Below, in pieces: positions 19,851 to 30,929 of a DNA stretch of 32,049 bases. This DNA is from Lojkania enalia (taxonomy: Eukaryota; Ascomycota; Dothideomycetes; Pleosporales), in assembly GCA_010094045.1 (NCBI GenBank), contig ML986906.1, forward strand, positions 1-32,049. The letters are read 5' to 3'. The translations under genes were made by a program, and so were the position numbers. The stretch's first letter is position 1, and every line of letters begins with the position of its first letter. Below the pieces are notes generated by a model. That model searched no databases, was not told the DNA's origin, and worked only from the letters and a program-made list of their open reading frames with translations.

Positions 19851-20372
19851 AATATATATAAAACTCTAGTAAAATAGTAGTATATTATACTATTATATTA
19901 AGTATTTATTTTTAGAGATAATAGGTTTTATTACTAAATAGTATACTAATACTATACTTCTAGTAGTATATAGAAGTCTACTATAGTATATTATAAAACG
20001 TTATAGTCTAGAAAATACTATAAAGTATAGTAAATTACTATTATATATTATAAAGTATAGTTAATTACTATTATTTAATATATTATAATATACTGTAAGA
20101 TACTATAGTATACTATCTAGAATCTAATAACTACCCTAGTCTATTTTACGATATACTACTATAGTTTATAATATAGTATAATATACTATCCTAGTTAATT
20201 AAGTTTATATATATAAGGAAGTAGTATAAATAAAATTTATATAGTATTAGAAAAGTATATTAGATTTTCTTCTACTAACTACTAGTAGTAAGGGCTAAGC
20301 TAATCCTTATTTATTAAAGTATTATTATCCGAGAAACTATTAAACTTGGTTATATCTTTATCTAAAAAGCCT

Positions 20373-21626
20373 TTAAAAGTACTATCTAACTTCTTACTTA
20401 ATATCTTATACTTATTCTTATATTATATAAGCTCAGCCTTAATTTTAGAGTTATTATTAACCTTCTCTTTGCACTTATTACTTTTAATACTCTTAATATA
20501 GGGTAAGTTTAAATTAAGAAGAAGATTATTATTAAATTAATTATATACTAATAGAGGCTCTTAATATCTAGAGTAGTAATTAGTATATATCTATAATAAA
20601 TAGATGTAATAAAAAATATAATAAACTTACTTCTACTCTAGCTTTAAGACTATAGCTAACTCTTCCTTAAATAGTCTCTTAACAAACTCTTACTATTTAT
20701 TTTAAATATCCTTACTTTTAAAGCTATTATTTTATAGCTTAAGAAGGCTATCTTAGTATATCTTATATATAACCTTCTATATAGCTCCTCTAGAGTTATA
20801 TACCCATAATAGACTATAAGCTGATTCTTATATAATAAATATATCTTTCTTTTAACTAGTAGCCTTTAATAGAACTGCTTAGTAATATTTAAGGCTAATC
20901 TCTTAGTCGATATACTCCTATTTTAAGTAGATAGCCTTTAGCCTTACCTCTAATTAATTACCTATTTACTTATAAGTATATATATATATAATAAATAACT
21001 ATAATAACTTACTAGACTTATAATTGTTAAAGTACTTCTCTATTATAGTTTTAATAGCTTTATCTAATATCTTTTTTTTTCTTCCCCTAGCGCTATATAT
21101 TTAGCACTTTTCTGTAGCTACCTCTTCTTAGTATTTTTAGTAGAGCGATTAGTAGTATAGGTATTTTTAATAGCCTTTTCCTTAGTAGTAAGTAATATAG
21201 CCTTATTTCTCTATTAAATAGCGCGCTTAATATTACTAAGTATACTCTTAAAAGGTATTATAAGATTAGTTAGACGGCCTTTTTAAGAACTAGCTTAACC
21301 GTATAGTAAAAGAATGTATTTAATTTTATAATTTTCTAACTACTAGTCCTATATTTATTAGTAAACTATAATAAAAAACTAGTATAATTACTTACCTATA
21401 TTAACTTCGCCTACTTATTTTAGTTAAAACTAACTAGTAGCTCTAGTAGCTTTAGTAGTAGTAAGCTATCTAGACTATTAAGAAAATTATTATTAATAGG
21501 CTCTACTTTAATAGTCGATATTTTATAGGAACTATAATAAAAGTATATAATAAATCGAAGATTTAGGGTTATATTAATAAGAGTATAGTAGGAAGAAGAG
21601 TTATAGTAGAGTATTAGGCTTAACAT
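20373..21626 (-). pseudogene. Left-arm copy of the outward-reading degenerate gene
   Basis: This is the inverted partner of the gene at 30930-32049. In this copy the first exon is open for 68 codons (21626-21420), ending in a Leu-rich stretch SLLLLKLLELL. The same introns occur in mirror image (donors near 21392, 21008 and 20631). It is broken by TAG stops in the later exons. Confidence 0.35.
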
Positions 21627-22247
21627 AATAAGCGTATATACTACCTACTAGTATAAATTAGATAGAAATAATAATAAAATATATATATATCTAAATAAAT
21701 ATAAAATATTAGTTAGTTTAGTATAAAAAACTATTACTAAAAAGTATACTGCTAGTTCTATAAAATAGTAAGTTATTATAGTTTTTTATTATAGTATTCT
21801 TATAATATACGTCTAAATATTTTATTAACTTTACTTTATAATCCTAATTTAGTACTAGCTCTTAATATATATATATCTTAGTATCTATATTTATATTTTA
21901 GGTATCTATTAATAAACCTTAATTTAGCTTTATACTATTAACCTTAATTATTAATATTAACTATTCTACTCTACTACTATTAATATATAATATCTTATAC
22001 TTAAGGAATAGTATAATCTAAAATCGTTCTAATAGGTAGTAAGTCTTTCTAAAAGTAGCTTACCGCTAAATTAGCTTATAAAGTACCTATACTAGTAAAG
22101 CCTACGCTAGTAAAGTATTACTATTATCTTAGAAGTAAGTTATTATAGGTTTTTATTATAATTATATACTAATAAGATATAACTATTATACTTTAATAAA
22201 TTAAATAATATTAGAAGAGTACTAAACTTCTTCTTTAAAAGCTCTTT
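20373..22247 (+). repeat. Giant inverted repeat, outer part of left arm
   Basis: Read in reverse complement, this segment follows the right arm from about 30170 to the window end at 32049, with differences that look almost entirely like C/T and G/A transitions. For example, ttaaaagtact at 20373 pairs with agtacttttaa at the window's last bases. The arm may extend further left, since its partner is cut by the window edge. It stops at the Gypsy insertion and resumes at 29121. Confidence 0.88.
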
Positions 22248-22615
22248 TATAACGGCCCTTCTTATTGGCCAGGTGTAGGGCGGGTGATAACTAAGAGTGA
22301 TCACGTGCTGCGAGGTGTATTATTCTTATAGGCTTATAATAGAAGTGCGTAAGTAGAGCGTGTAAAGGATATTTAAGTTAACTATAAAGAGCTATAAAGA
22401 TTAGAGTTGTGAGGTCGTTAAATACAATTTGGTTCCCTTATTATTTTCTTACTCAGTCACTCAGTCAACTGAGTTATTGAGTATACTTAGTAGCTTAGTA
22501 GACTAAGCTACTAAACGCGTTACGTGCCTCGTATTAACTTTATTCTTCTAGCTATATAGAGTCTTAGGTCTTAACTAGGTCTAGTACAGGGGTTCCTATA
22601 GGGGTGTCTGTAATA
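22248..22615 (-). repeat. Gypsy LTR, left copy (3' LTR)
   Basis: It begins TATAACGGCCC where the right copy has TGTAATAGCCC, and ends GTAATA where the right copy ends ATAACA. Both terminal dinucleotides were changed by RIP-type transitions. It contains GATCACGTGC (an E-box-like word) and a 13-bp hairpin. Confidence 0.9.
22487..22514 (+). other. Perfect 13-bp hairpin in the LTR
   Basis: TTAGTAGCTTAGT and ACTAAGCTACTAA pair around a 2-base loop. The same hairpin is intact in the right LTR at 28992-29019, so it survived RIP in both copies. It could be a transcription, RNA-packaging or poly(A) structure. Confidence 0.6.
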
Positions 22616-23312
22616 CTACCTTCCCCCTCTAAACTTTCGGCCCGAGAGTTTTCCCGTTCTAAACTAGTATATAGTAGGGTTAGTACGCTGTTTCCGCTAA
22701 GACTATATATATTCCTAATACCTCCCCTTCGTCGTTTAACTCTAAGTAGATACTATTATATAGATTGTATAGACTGTTTAGGTGAAACAATTATACCTTA
22801 TTCCCGGTATTCCCGTAAGGGGTTAACTTATAAGATAGATAAGAAGGAGATATCTAAGAAATTGTATTGCTTAGAGTACCTTCGTACCGGTATATATTTA
22901 TTATATAACACGGATCGCGATACTTAGATTACTTATATATTACAGTCCCATAATACTAGCTTATTCCTAATTCTTCCTAGTAGTAAAGCGGGATGTTGAA
23001 GTTGTGAAGTTAGAGGAGGAGATCCGTCTGGCCTAGGAGGAGTTAGAACAACTTCTTAATAAGGTAGCAGTAGCCTATATAAGAATCCAGCGTCTTCGTA
23101 AAATTTGTAAACAAGTAAAGTATAAGTAGGCGGAGGGTTATAAATATACATAGGAGTAATTTAAGGAAGAGGAAGAGGCGGATCGCAAGGCGGGTCTCCT
23201 TTCTAAAGCAGAGTCGCCTCCCGCGATACAGCTAATATCGTTTAATCCTACTACTCTATCTTCTAGTTTTCTTTGTAAATTTAGTTTTTATAATATACCT
23301 ACAACGCTGTAG
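22604..23312 (+). pseudogene. Antisense accessory ORF of the chromovirus (Zn-cluster-like, coiled coil)
   Basis: This ORF lies between pol and the 3' LTR but on the opposite strand. The first part (22604-22927, 107 codons open) contains YSRYSRKGLTYKIDKKE followed by LYCLEYLRTG. With Cys at the Tyr positions (TGT to TAT is the RIP change), the spacing is that of a Zn(II)2Cys6-like cluster. After one frame change a Glu/Leu/Arg-rich coiled coil follows (KLEEEIRLA, EELEQLLNKVAVAYIRIQRL), then a tail ending at TAG 23310-23312. Extra antisense ORFs are known in some fungal Gypsy elements, such as the Botrytis Boty family. The role is unknown; the start codon is uncertain and may lie inside the LTR. 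Confidence 0.6.
22616..22630 (-). other. Gypsy polypurine tract
   Basis: On the coding (minus) strand AGAGGGGGAAGG lies directly upstream of the 3' LTR, the expected primer site for plus-strand synthesis. It fixes the element's orientation independently of the protein motifs. Confidence 0.75.
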
Positions 23313-26300
23313 GGCTAAGGTTTTCTTCTAGTTCCTAGGTATCGCTCTATAGGTTCCCGTGTTTATCTATTCCTAACTATTTTATTAGATAGTACTATTT
23401 ACTATTCTATATTTTATACCTTATTATTCTCTCGACTTTCTATTCTAGGTCTTCTCCGTACGCGTCTGCGTCGTATACTACTAGTTTAGCATCCTAAGGT
23501 GCCTTTTCTATAAGTGCGATATAGAAGGTTAGGTGGATTTTTATAGTTGTAGGTAATTTAAGTTAATAGTTTACGGGTAACGTCTATTCTTTAATCTTGT
23601 ATAGTCCGATTTTAATATAGTCTAGTTTACTGCTTGGTCGTTTACTTTAAATATTTCGTCTCAGCAGCCAAACTTTTTCTCCCTTCTTAAAGTGAGGTAG
23701 TTGTTTATATTTCTTATTATAGTATTTCTTTATAGTGTGTTATAGGAACTAGAGATCTTCCTTTAGTAAGTCTTACGTTTATTAAATAATCTCGACTCGT
23801 TCTTATACTTAAGATGCCTATAATACTGCTTTAATTAGGGTATTATATATTTTTAGTTCATACCTATAGTTTACTATAAATAGTAATACTCCGGTTATAC
23901 TATATATAGTACTATTATACGCGAGTTGCGCTATTAGTAGTAGTATTACCTAATTGTTTTATCTATAGTTAAGGTAGTACTATAAGTATTACTCTACTAT
24001 TTAGTTTATTTATTCTGTCTATCTATCTATCTATAGGTAAAATGCTATAGATATTTTATGTTTAATTTCTAGTAAGTTTATAATTATTTGCTAAAACTTT
24101 AAAGTAAACTTAGTATTTTAGTCTATAATTATCTTCTAGGGTACTCTATACTGTACTACAATCTATTTTAGAAAGATGTTTACAACTTATTCTACTAGTA
24201 ATACTTTGTTATAGGGGATAAAGTAGGTGTATTTTATAAGTCTATCTACAATTGTTATAATAGAGTCGTATACTTCTCCCTTAGGGTGGTTTTTTAACTT
24301 TAGTAGCTTGACGATGAAGTCTATAGTAATTTCCGTCTATAGTCTAGTAGGTGTTTCTAGGTTTTATAACAGTCTATAGGGTATATATCTACTAGATTTA
24401 TTTTGTTAATAGTCTGTATATTCCTATAACATATTCTTTACCTATTCCCTTACTTTAGGAAAGTAGAATCCCCTAAGGATTCGTTCTAGCGTTTTTTCGG
24501 TTCCTTAGTATCCGTAGGTAGAGGCTTCATGAAATTACCTAATAAATTCTTTTCTAACTTTAGCTGGTATGTAGATTCGATTGTAGACGTATAGTAGTCT
24601 ATCTGTCTATTCTAGTTCTTATTCTTAGAGTTCTTCGGGTATTCTGTCTATTACTATTCTAATTAGTATTATCTAGCTTACTTCTTTAGTAATAGTCGTT
24701 GCTGCAAGTCGTAGGTAATTATATACTATACTTCCATCTTGTTGTTTCTTTAGTAGTATAGCTGTAGTTCCTTTCTCTTACTCGTATCCCGGTAGTCTAC
24801 TTAGTACGTCTACTCTTTAGTTCTATTTTCCGCTGACGTAGATAATCTTAAAGTTAAATATAGCTAGTTCTTATAACTATCTAACCTATCTAGGGGTAAG
24901 AGTTTTAGTAGTAAGGAAGGTAGTAAAATTTTTGTAATTATAATAGACTTCGGTTTACTATTTTACTCCTTATAGGTACATACGCCATTCTTTAAAGCAT
25001 GCTATAATAGCTAGGAGTTCTTGGTCGTATATATTATAGTTTATCTCTACTAGTATAAGTTTTCGTGAGTAATATACTACTAGATATCGTTTCCTATTAT
25101 AGATTTATATAAGGATCCCAGCTATTCTTATTCCCAATGCGTCGGTTTCTATAAGAGCTTTCTTTTCTAGGTTATAGAGTTTCAGTACCGGTTCTTGCTA
25201 AAATTGTTTCTTAACTTCTTAGAAGGCTTTTTCTTATTCGTTTCCCTATGTAAAGGTAACATCTTTTTTTAATAGTTGAGTTAGGGGTGTAGTTATATTA
25301 CTCCAATTGTTAATAAAGGTTCGATAGAAGTTACAAAATCCTATAAAGGATTAGACATCTTTAACCAACTTCGGGGTTAGCTAGTCTCTAATTACTACTA
25401 ATTTGTTTGGGTTTATTTGTAGTTATTCTAGTTCGATAATAAATCCTAAGTAGTCTATTCTCGTGGTGTAGAATTCGCATTTCTTTACTTTAAGGTATAG
25501 TTTTACTATTTATAATGCGCGTAGTACTTGTTTGATATATTCCTTATATTTCTATTTTATTTTTAAATATATAAGGACGTTATCTAAGTATATTATATAG
25601 AATCGTCTAAGGTAGGGTTTTAGTACCTTATCGATTCGTTTTTAGAAAGTAGCTAGTGCGTTAGTAAGTCTAAATAGTATAACTAGATATTTAAAGAGTC
25701 CTCTTTTTATTCTAAATGCTATTTTCTATTCGTCTCCTTCTTTAATGCGGATTTAATAGTACGTGTTCTAGATGTCTAATTTTATAAAAATAGTAGCTTC
25801 TCTTAATTAGTTTCTTAAATCACGAATAAGTGGTAGAGGATATTAATCCTTAATTGTAATGTTATTAAAGGTGCGATAATTAACACATATTTATAGGTCG
25901 GTTGTTCCTTTTTTGTCTACGAAGAGTATAGGGTATACTACTAGTAAGTTTAATTCTCTAATTATTTCTTTCTTTAGGTATTTATCTATATATTATTCTA
26001 GAGCCTCTATTTCTCTTAGTATTAGGCTGTATATTAGTCTATATCTAGGTTCTTTTCCTGGTTATAGTTTGATTTTGTAATCGTGTTCTCTGTGTTTAGG
26101 TAGGTATCGTGGTAGTTCTTGGAGCTGTTTTATCAAATGTTAATATTCCTTAGGTACGCTATATAATACGTTTCTTATTAGGAATAATTCTTTTACTACT
26201 TCTTTTACTATTACAGCGAGTTGTTCCTTAATTAGTTAACTAGAGTTTTTAAGGATAATTCGTCCCGTTTACTAATTTATTTAAGGGTTTTCTTTTCTTA

Positions 26301-28645
26301 ACTATAGGATTCCTAGGATGATATTATAGTTGGTAATCTCTATAATTTGGAATATTTATCCTTATTAGGTTGTTCCTAGAATTTTAAACTCTCCTAGTTC
26401 TATAGTATATATAATTTTCTTCTAGAAGTCTTTCCCTTCTATAGTTTAAATTGTATAAGGTCGTTCTAGTCGTATTATAGATATTCCTTTTCTAGTAATA
26501 TAGTTGCTAGCTATAAAATTTTTTGTTACTCTACTATTAATAAGTATATATACTTTATAGCCGTAGTACTGTCCGGGTGTTGTAAGGTAGTATTCTCCTA
26601 CGTTCCCGTACAACTAAATTGCCTTAGGCTAGTAGGCTATTACTTCTTTTATAGATATATATTTTAAATATTTCCGTTCTAGGCATTTATACTATAGCCT
26701 TCCTCTAACGTATACTTTAGATAATAGAGGTCTAGGTTCGAGTACTGTATAGTTTTAGGTTTGTTTAGTAACTTCCCATCCTATTATAGCTTCTTGCTTT
26801 ACGGAATTTCCCAGTACTTTGTCTTTATTTAGTCGTCTTGGCTATATACCTATACTTTCCTTTCTTCCTTAGTAGGCTTTACATTATCGTTTAATACACG
26901 ATATCTATGCTATCTTAAAATATACTGGGTGGTATTAGTTTATATAAGAGTTATCGTCTTCTCTAACTTAGTAGTCCTATTCTTATTTATATCGCGATGC
27001 CTTTAATACCTAGTATTTTACTAGTACTTTACTTCGTAAGAAGGCTACTGCTTTCCGTACTATGTACGCAACCTTATCCCAGTCTATTATATTAAGGTAC
27101 CCTTCTATTACCTTCGTAGTTTCTATCTATTTTTAGAAGTGTAAGAAGCGGATTTTCCTAGGGTAGGTATTTTACCATTCTTCGTAAACGTCGATAATAT
27201 CTTATCCTAGTCTATTTTTATCATAGAATCTTATAGGTAGTTCTTCTCGTGGGGTAGCTATAGGAGCCGGGGTTCCCTATTTATACTCGATTATTCCTTA
27301 TTAGTATATAGAATATGCTCTAGGTGCTAGTTTAGGTATTAGTATTCTAATAGTAGCTTTTTCTATTTGTAATAGGGTATTTATTTCTTTATCCTCGTCC
27401 GATATTTCCTAAACTTCTTCTAGCTATCTTTTTATACGTTCCTGCGTTGCTATAAGTTGCGTTTTCTTCTAAGGCTAATATCCTATAGCTTCTTTAAGTT
27501 GCTAGTATATCTAACACTCGTCTTCGTTATAGAAAGACTAATACGAGGTTCCGTGTTCTATAGTTACGGCTAGTTTTTCTTTACCTGCTTCCTGCGGTTT
27601 ATCTTCTATAGGCCGGTTTTTCTTTTCTTTCTTTTTACTTCAACATTCCTTTATTATATATCCTAGTTTTTAACAATTATAATACTTAATATCTTTTTTC
27701 TAAGTCTTCTTTTCTTAAATCGCCTATAGTTTAGGCTTCTTTTCCCTAGTAGCGCTTAGATCCATGGGTCCGCCCGCATCGGCAGCTCTTACTAAGAAGC
27801 ATACCCTTTAGTAGTATGCTTATCTTTCCTCGTTTTTAAACTAGTATAGTTCGTCGTCGATTCTCTTCGCTAGTTAGAAGTATAATACTAGGTCCCGCGG
27901 TTGCTCTATATATATTATTACTCTTTTTATTTCTATTTTTAATCCTCTATAGAACTTTACTATTATACTATAGTTATTCTAGACGACTTTATTCGAGAGC
28001 TATTAAAAGCTTAATATATACGAGGTAACAGATCCTAGTTAAACTAGATTATAGAGTCTATCTTCTACTGCTCGTACTTCGTCGATGTCTCCGAACGCTA
28101 GTTCGAGTTTCTATTAGAAGTATACTAGACTTGTAAATATTACCTTAGTTTCGCTCTTCTAATATTCCTCCGCGTGGTTCTTGAAATCTATTAGGAAGGA
28201 CTGGAACTAGTCAAGTAGTTTGCCTATCAAGTATGCTCCTATAAATAGTACTTTCTCGTTCTTATATTAGATAATATCGAGGTTGGCGTTGATGTGGATC
28301 CTTGCTGCTACTAGGAATCCTTTAAACTTAGACCTGGTTCCGTCGAATTTATCGAGTAGTGCTAGTTTAATTTATTATTGGTGATATATTATTAGTAGTA
28401 CTCTTTTAACTTGTTCGAGTTTTTTAGATAATTCCCGCAAGTCCTATCCCTTATTTACTATTAACTATTCCTTGTATTTCTTTAAGACTTTTAAGAAGGC
28501 TGTCCTAAGTCTCCTTTAGGCTTCTTATTTATTTGTCTACTAGAACTAGCTGTTCCTGTTATTGCGCTAATTCGTTCTGTATTCTTATAAATATAGTTAT
28601 TATATCTGCCTCCGAAAAGGTAGCTTTACTAGCTAATCCCGATAT
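23299..28645 (-). pseudogene. Gypsy gag-pol with C-terminal chromodomain, broken
   Basis: Gag appears to begin at an ATA (28645) that was probably ATG, followed by SGLASKATFSEADI. A zinc-knuckle relic, YYNC...LGYIIKEC, lies near 27670. Protease: LINSRVTKNFI near 26540, a decayed DSG. RT: IIYLDNVLIYLK near 25590, the YLDDVLIYS box with one Asp changed to Asn. An integrase core segment reads EITIDFIVKLLKLKNHPKG near 24330, then YDSIITIVDRLIKYTYFIP. The chromodomain remnant at about 23450-23310 ends ELEENLSP. Its last codon lies 14 bp inside the end of the antisense ORF. Stops are mostly TAG/TAA at Trp or Gln positions. Confidence 0.88.
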
Positions 28646-28752
28646 TCTACTTGCGTAAGTTTCCTACGTTACTTACCAAAGGTATCTCTTTCCTTATAAC
28701 TAGGGTAGTCTGACTAGTCTCACTTCTTCTAGCCTTACGAGGGTAGTTAAAG

Positions 28753-29120
28753 TGTAATAGCCCTTCTTGTTAGCTAGATACAGGGCGGGTAATAACTAAG
28801 AGTGATCACGTGCTGCGAGGTATATTATTCTTATAGGCTTATAATAGAAGTGCGCAAGTAGAGTGTATAAAGGATATTTAAGTTGACTATAAAGAGCTAT
28901 AAAGATTGGAGTCGTGAGGTCGTTAAATACAATTTAGTTCCCTTATTATTTTCTTGCTTAGTTACTCAGTTAACTAAGTTACTAAGTGTACTTAGTAGCT
29001 TAGTAGACTAAGCTACTAAACGCGTTACGTACCTCGTATTAGCCTTGTTCTTCTAGCTATATAGAGTCTTAGGTCTCAACTGGGTCTAGTACGGGGGTTC
29101 CTACAGGGGTATCTATAACA
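28753..29120 (-). repeat. Gypsy LTR, right copy (5' LTR)
   Basis: This is the better-preserved copy, with TG...CA ends. It is aligned base for base with 22248-22615, also 368 bp, and the differences I checked are transitions. Confidence 0.9.
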
Positions 29121-29539
29121 TCTTTTTTTCGCGGCTAATCTATAAAATTACTATTGTAGTTTAGGAGGATACCTATAGTAGTAAGATATATTAGTAATAG
29201 AGTATAATTAAGGTTCTCTAAGAGTCTATTAAAGCTTTTTTTATTAGGTTCTTTAAAGGTATGTTATTTTTTATATAATTTATACTATATAATACTAACT
29301 ATACTAGACTATAATATAAATACAATTTATATAAAGTAGGTTACTATTTAAAATAAGAATATATATTTAGTAAAGTAATACTATAAAAAGTTTAGTCTTC
29401 TATTAGATTAGAGTTATAATCTCTAGATAGTCTTAAACTTAGAAAAGGCTACTTTAAATAAAACTAGTTCTCTACTATAATAATTTATAGTAATAAATAT
29501 TTAATATATAATATATAATAAATATATAATATATAATTA
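29121..29539 (+). repeat. Giant inverted repeat, inner part of left arm
   Basis: It continues the left arm beyond the Gypsy element and pairs with 29757-30170 (cgcggctaatctataaaatt at 29130 against its complement ending at 30165), at more than 90% identity by eye. Without the Gypsy, 22247 and 29126 would be contiguous. Confidence 0.88.
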
Positions 29540-29756
29540 TTTCCTATAATTATAGAAGAACCTTATAGAATATTCCTACCTTAACCTTATACCCTAGTAC
29601 TAAGAACCCTACTCTAACCTTAACCTTAATACTAAGAACCTCTATCTAACCTATATTCTAATACTAAAAACTCTACCTTAACTCTAACCCTAGTACTAAA
29701 AATCCTAAACTTAACTTTAACCTAAGTAAGGTATTATATACTCTATTTACTAGTCT
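29540..29756. other. Loop at the centre of the giant inverted repeat
   Basis: These 217 bp have no inverted partner. The loop is less TA-saturated than the arms, keeps its C-rich words (aaccctactctaacc), and contains a short satellite. Being single-copy within the structure, it may have escaped some RIP. Confidence 0.75.
29575..29726 (+). repeat. 32-bp satellite, four full units and one partial
   Basis: The units start at 29575, 29608, 29640, 29672 and 29704 (33, 32, 32, 32 and 23 bp). Each runs from a CCTA/CTCTA-type start through CTAACC words to TACTAAGAAC or TACTAAAAAC. The units are diverged from one another. The C-rich words recall CCCTAA, but they do not form an uninterrupted telomere repeat. 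Confidence 0.75.
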
Positions 29757-30179
29757 AATTATATATTATATATTATATATTTATTATATATTAAATATTT
29801 ATTACTATAAATTATTATAGTAGAAAACTAGTTTTATTTAAAGTAGCCTTTTCTAAGCTTAAAACTATCTAGAGATTATAATTCTAATCTAATAGAAGAC
29901 TAAACTTCTTATAGTATTACTTTACTAAATATATATCTTTATTTTAGATAGTAACCCGCTTTATATAAATTATATTTATATTATAGTCTAGTATAGTTAA
30001 TATTATATAGTATAAATTATATAAAAAATAATATACCTTTAAAGAACCTAATAAGAAAAGCTTTAGTAAACTCTTAGAAAGCCTTAATTATATTCTATTA
30101 CTAATATATCTTACTATTATAGATATCCTTCTAAACTATAGTAGTAATTTTATAGATTAGCCGCGAAAAAGGAAGCTTT

Positions 30180-30760
30180 TAAAAGAGAAGTTTAATACTC
30201 TTCTAATATTGTTTAATCTATTAAAGTATAATAGCTATATCTTATTAGTATATAACTATAATAAAAACCTATAATAACTTACTCCTAGAGTAATAGTAAT
30301 ACTTTACTAGTATAGGCTTTACTAGTATAGGTATCTTATAAGCTAATTTAGCGGCGAGCTATTTTTAGGGAAACTTACTACCCGTTAGAACGATTTTAAA
30401 TTGTACTATTCCTCGAGTATAAGATATTACGTATTAATAGTAGTAGAGTAGAATAGTTAATATTAATAATTAAGGTTAGTAGTATAAAGCTAAGTTAAGG
30501 TTTATTAATAGATACCTAAAATATAAATATAGATGCTAAGATATATATATATTAAAAGCTAGTACTAAATTAGAATTATAAAGTAAAGCTAATAAGGTGT
30601 TTAAATATATATTATAAGAATACTATAATAAAAAACTATAATAACTTACTATCTTATAGAACTAGTAGTATACTTTTTAGTAATAGTTTTTTATATTAAA
30701 CTAACTAATATTTTATATTTATTTAGATGTATATATATTTTATTATTATTTCTATCTAAT
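30180..30760 (-). pseudogene. Second degenerate intron-bearing gene in right arm (reads inward)
   Basis: Two introns are visible on the minus strand, with donors GTAAGTTATTATAG near 30650 and 30286; the second continues to ATATACTAAT and AAGATATAG. Exon frames are short and broken and no family is recognised. Its start lies back to back with that of the outward-reading gene, so each arm holds a divergent pair sharing a promoter region near 30760-30930. The left-arm mirror copy is at about 21660-22242. Confidence 0.3.
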
Positions 30761-30929
30761 TTATACTAGTAGGTAGTATATATACTCGTCGCGTTAAGCC
30801 TAATACCCTACTACAACTCTTCTTTCTATTATACTCTTATTAGTACAACTCTAAATCTTCGATTTATTATATACTTTTATTATAATTCTTATAAAATATC
30901 GACTATTAAAATAGAGCCTATTAATAATA

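Larger units (their letters stand above)
17441..20372. other. AT-rich RIP-degraded block
   Basis: About 2.9 kb in which CA is very rare and nearly every frame is closed by TAG/TAA. It holds a pyrimidine tract of repeated ctccctctc near 17700-17745 and, on the minus strand near 18655-18620, an intron-like segment (GTTAGTTATTATAG with ACTAAT and TTTCTAG). It is probably decayed transposon or duplicated-gene DNA; I cannot assign a family. Confidence 0.5.
22248..29120 (-). mobile_element. Ty3/Gypsy chromovirus, RIP-inactivated
   Basis: This 6,873-bp element has 368-bp LTRs and a perfect 5-bp target duplication TCTTT (22243-22247 and 29121-29125). On the minus strand it reads gag, protease, reverse transcriptase, RNase H, integrase and a C-terminal chromodomain. 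The order (RT before integrase) and chromodomain place it among the chromoviruses. The left LTR ends have mutated from TG...CA to TA...TA, and the coding part is full of TAG. It sits inside the left arm of the giant inverted repeat, so it inserted after that structure formed or in one arm only. Confidence 0.93.

Noticed and set aside
29581..29726. Telomere repeat or head-to-head telomere fusion in the palindrome loop
   Set aside because: The C-rich words all lie on one strand and form a 32-bp unit, not CCCTAA runs meeting TTAGGG runs.
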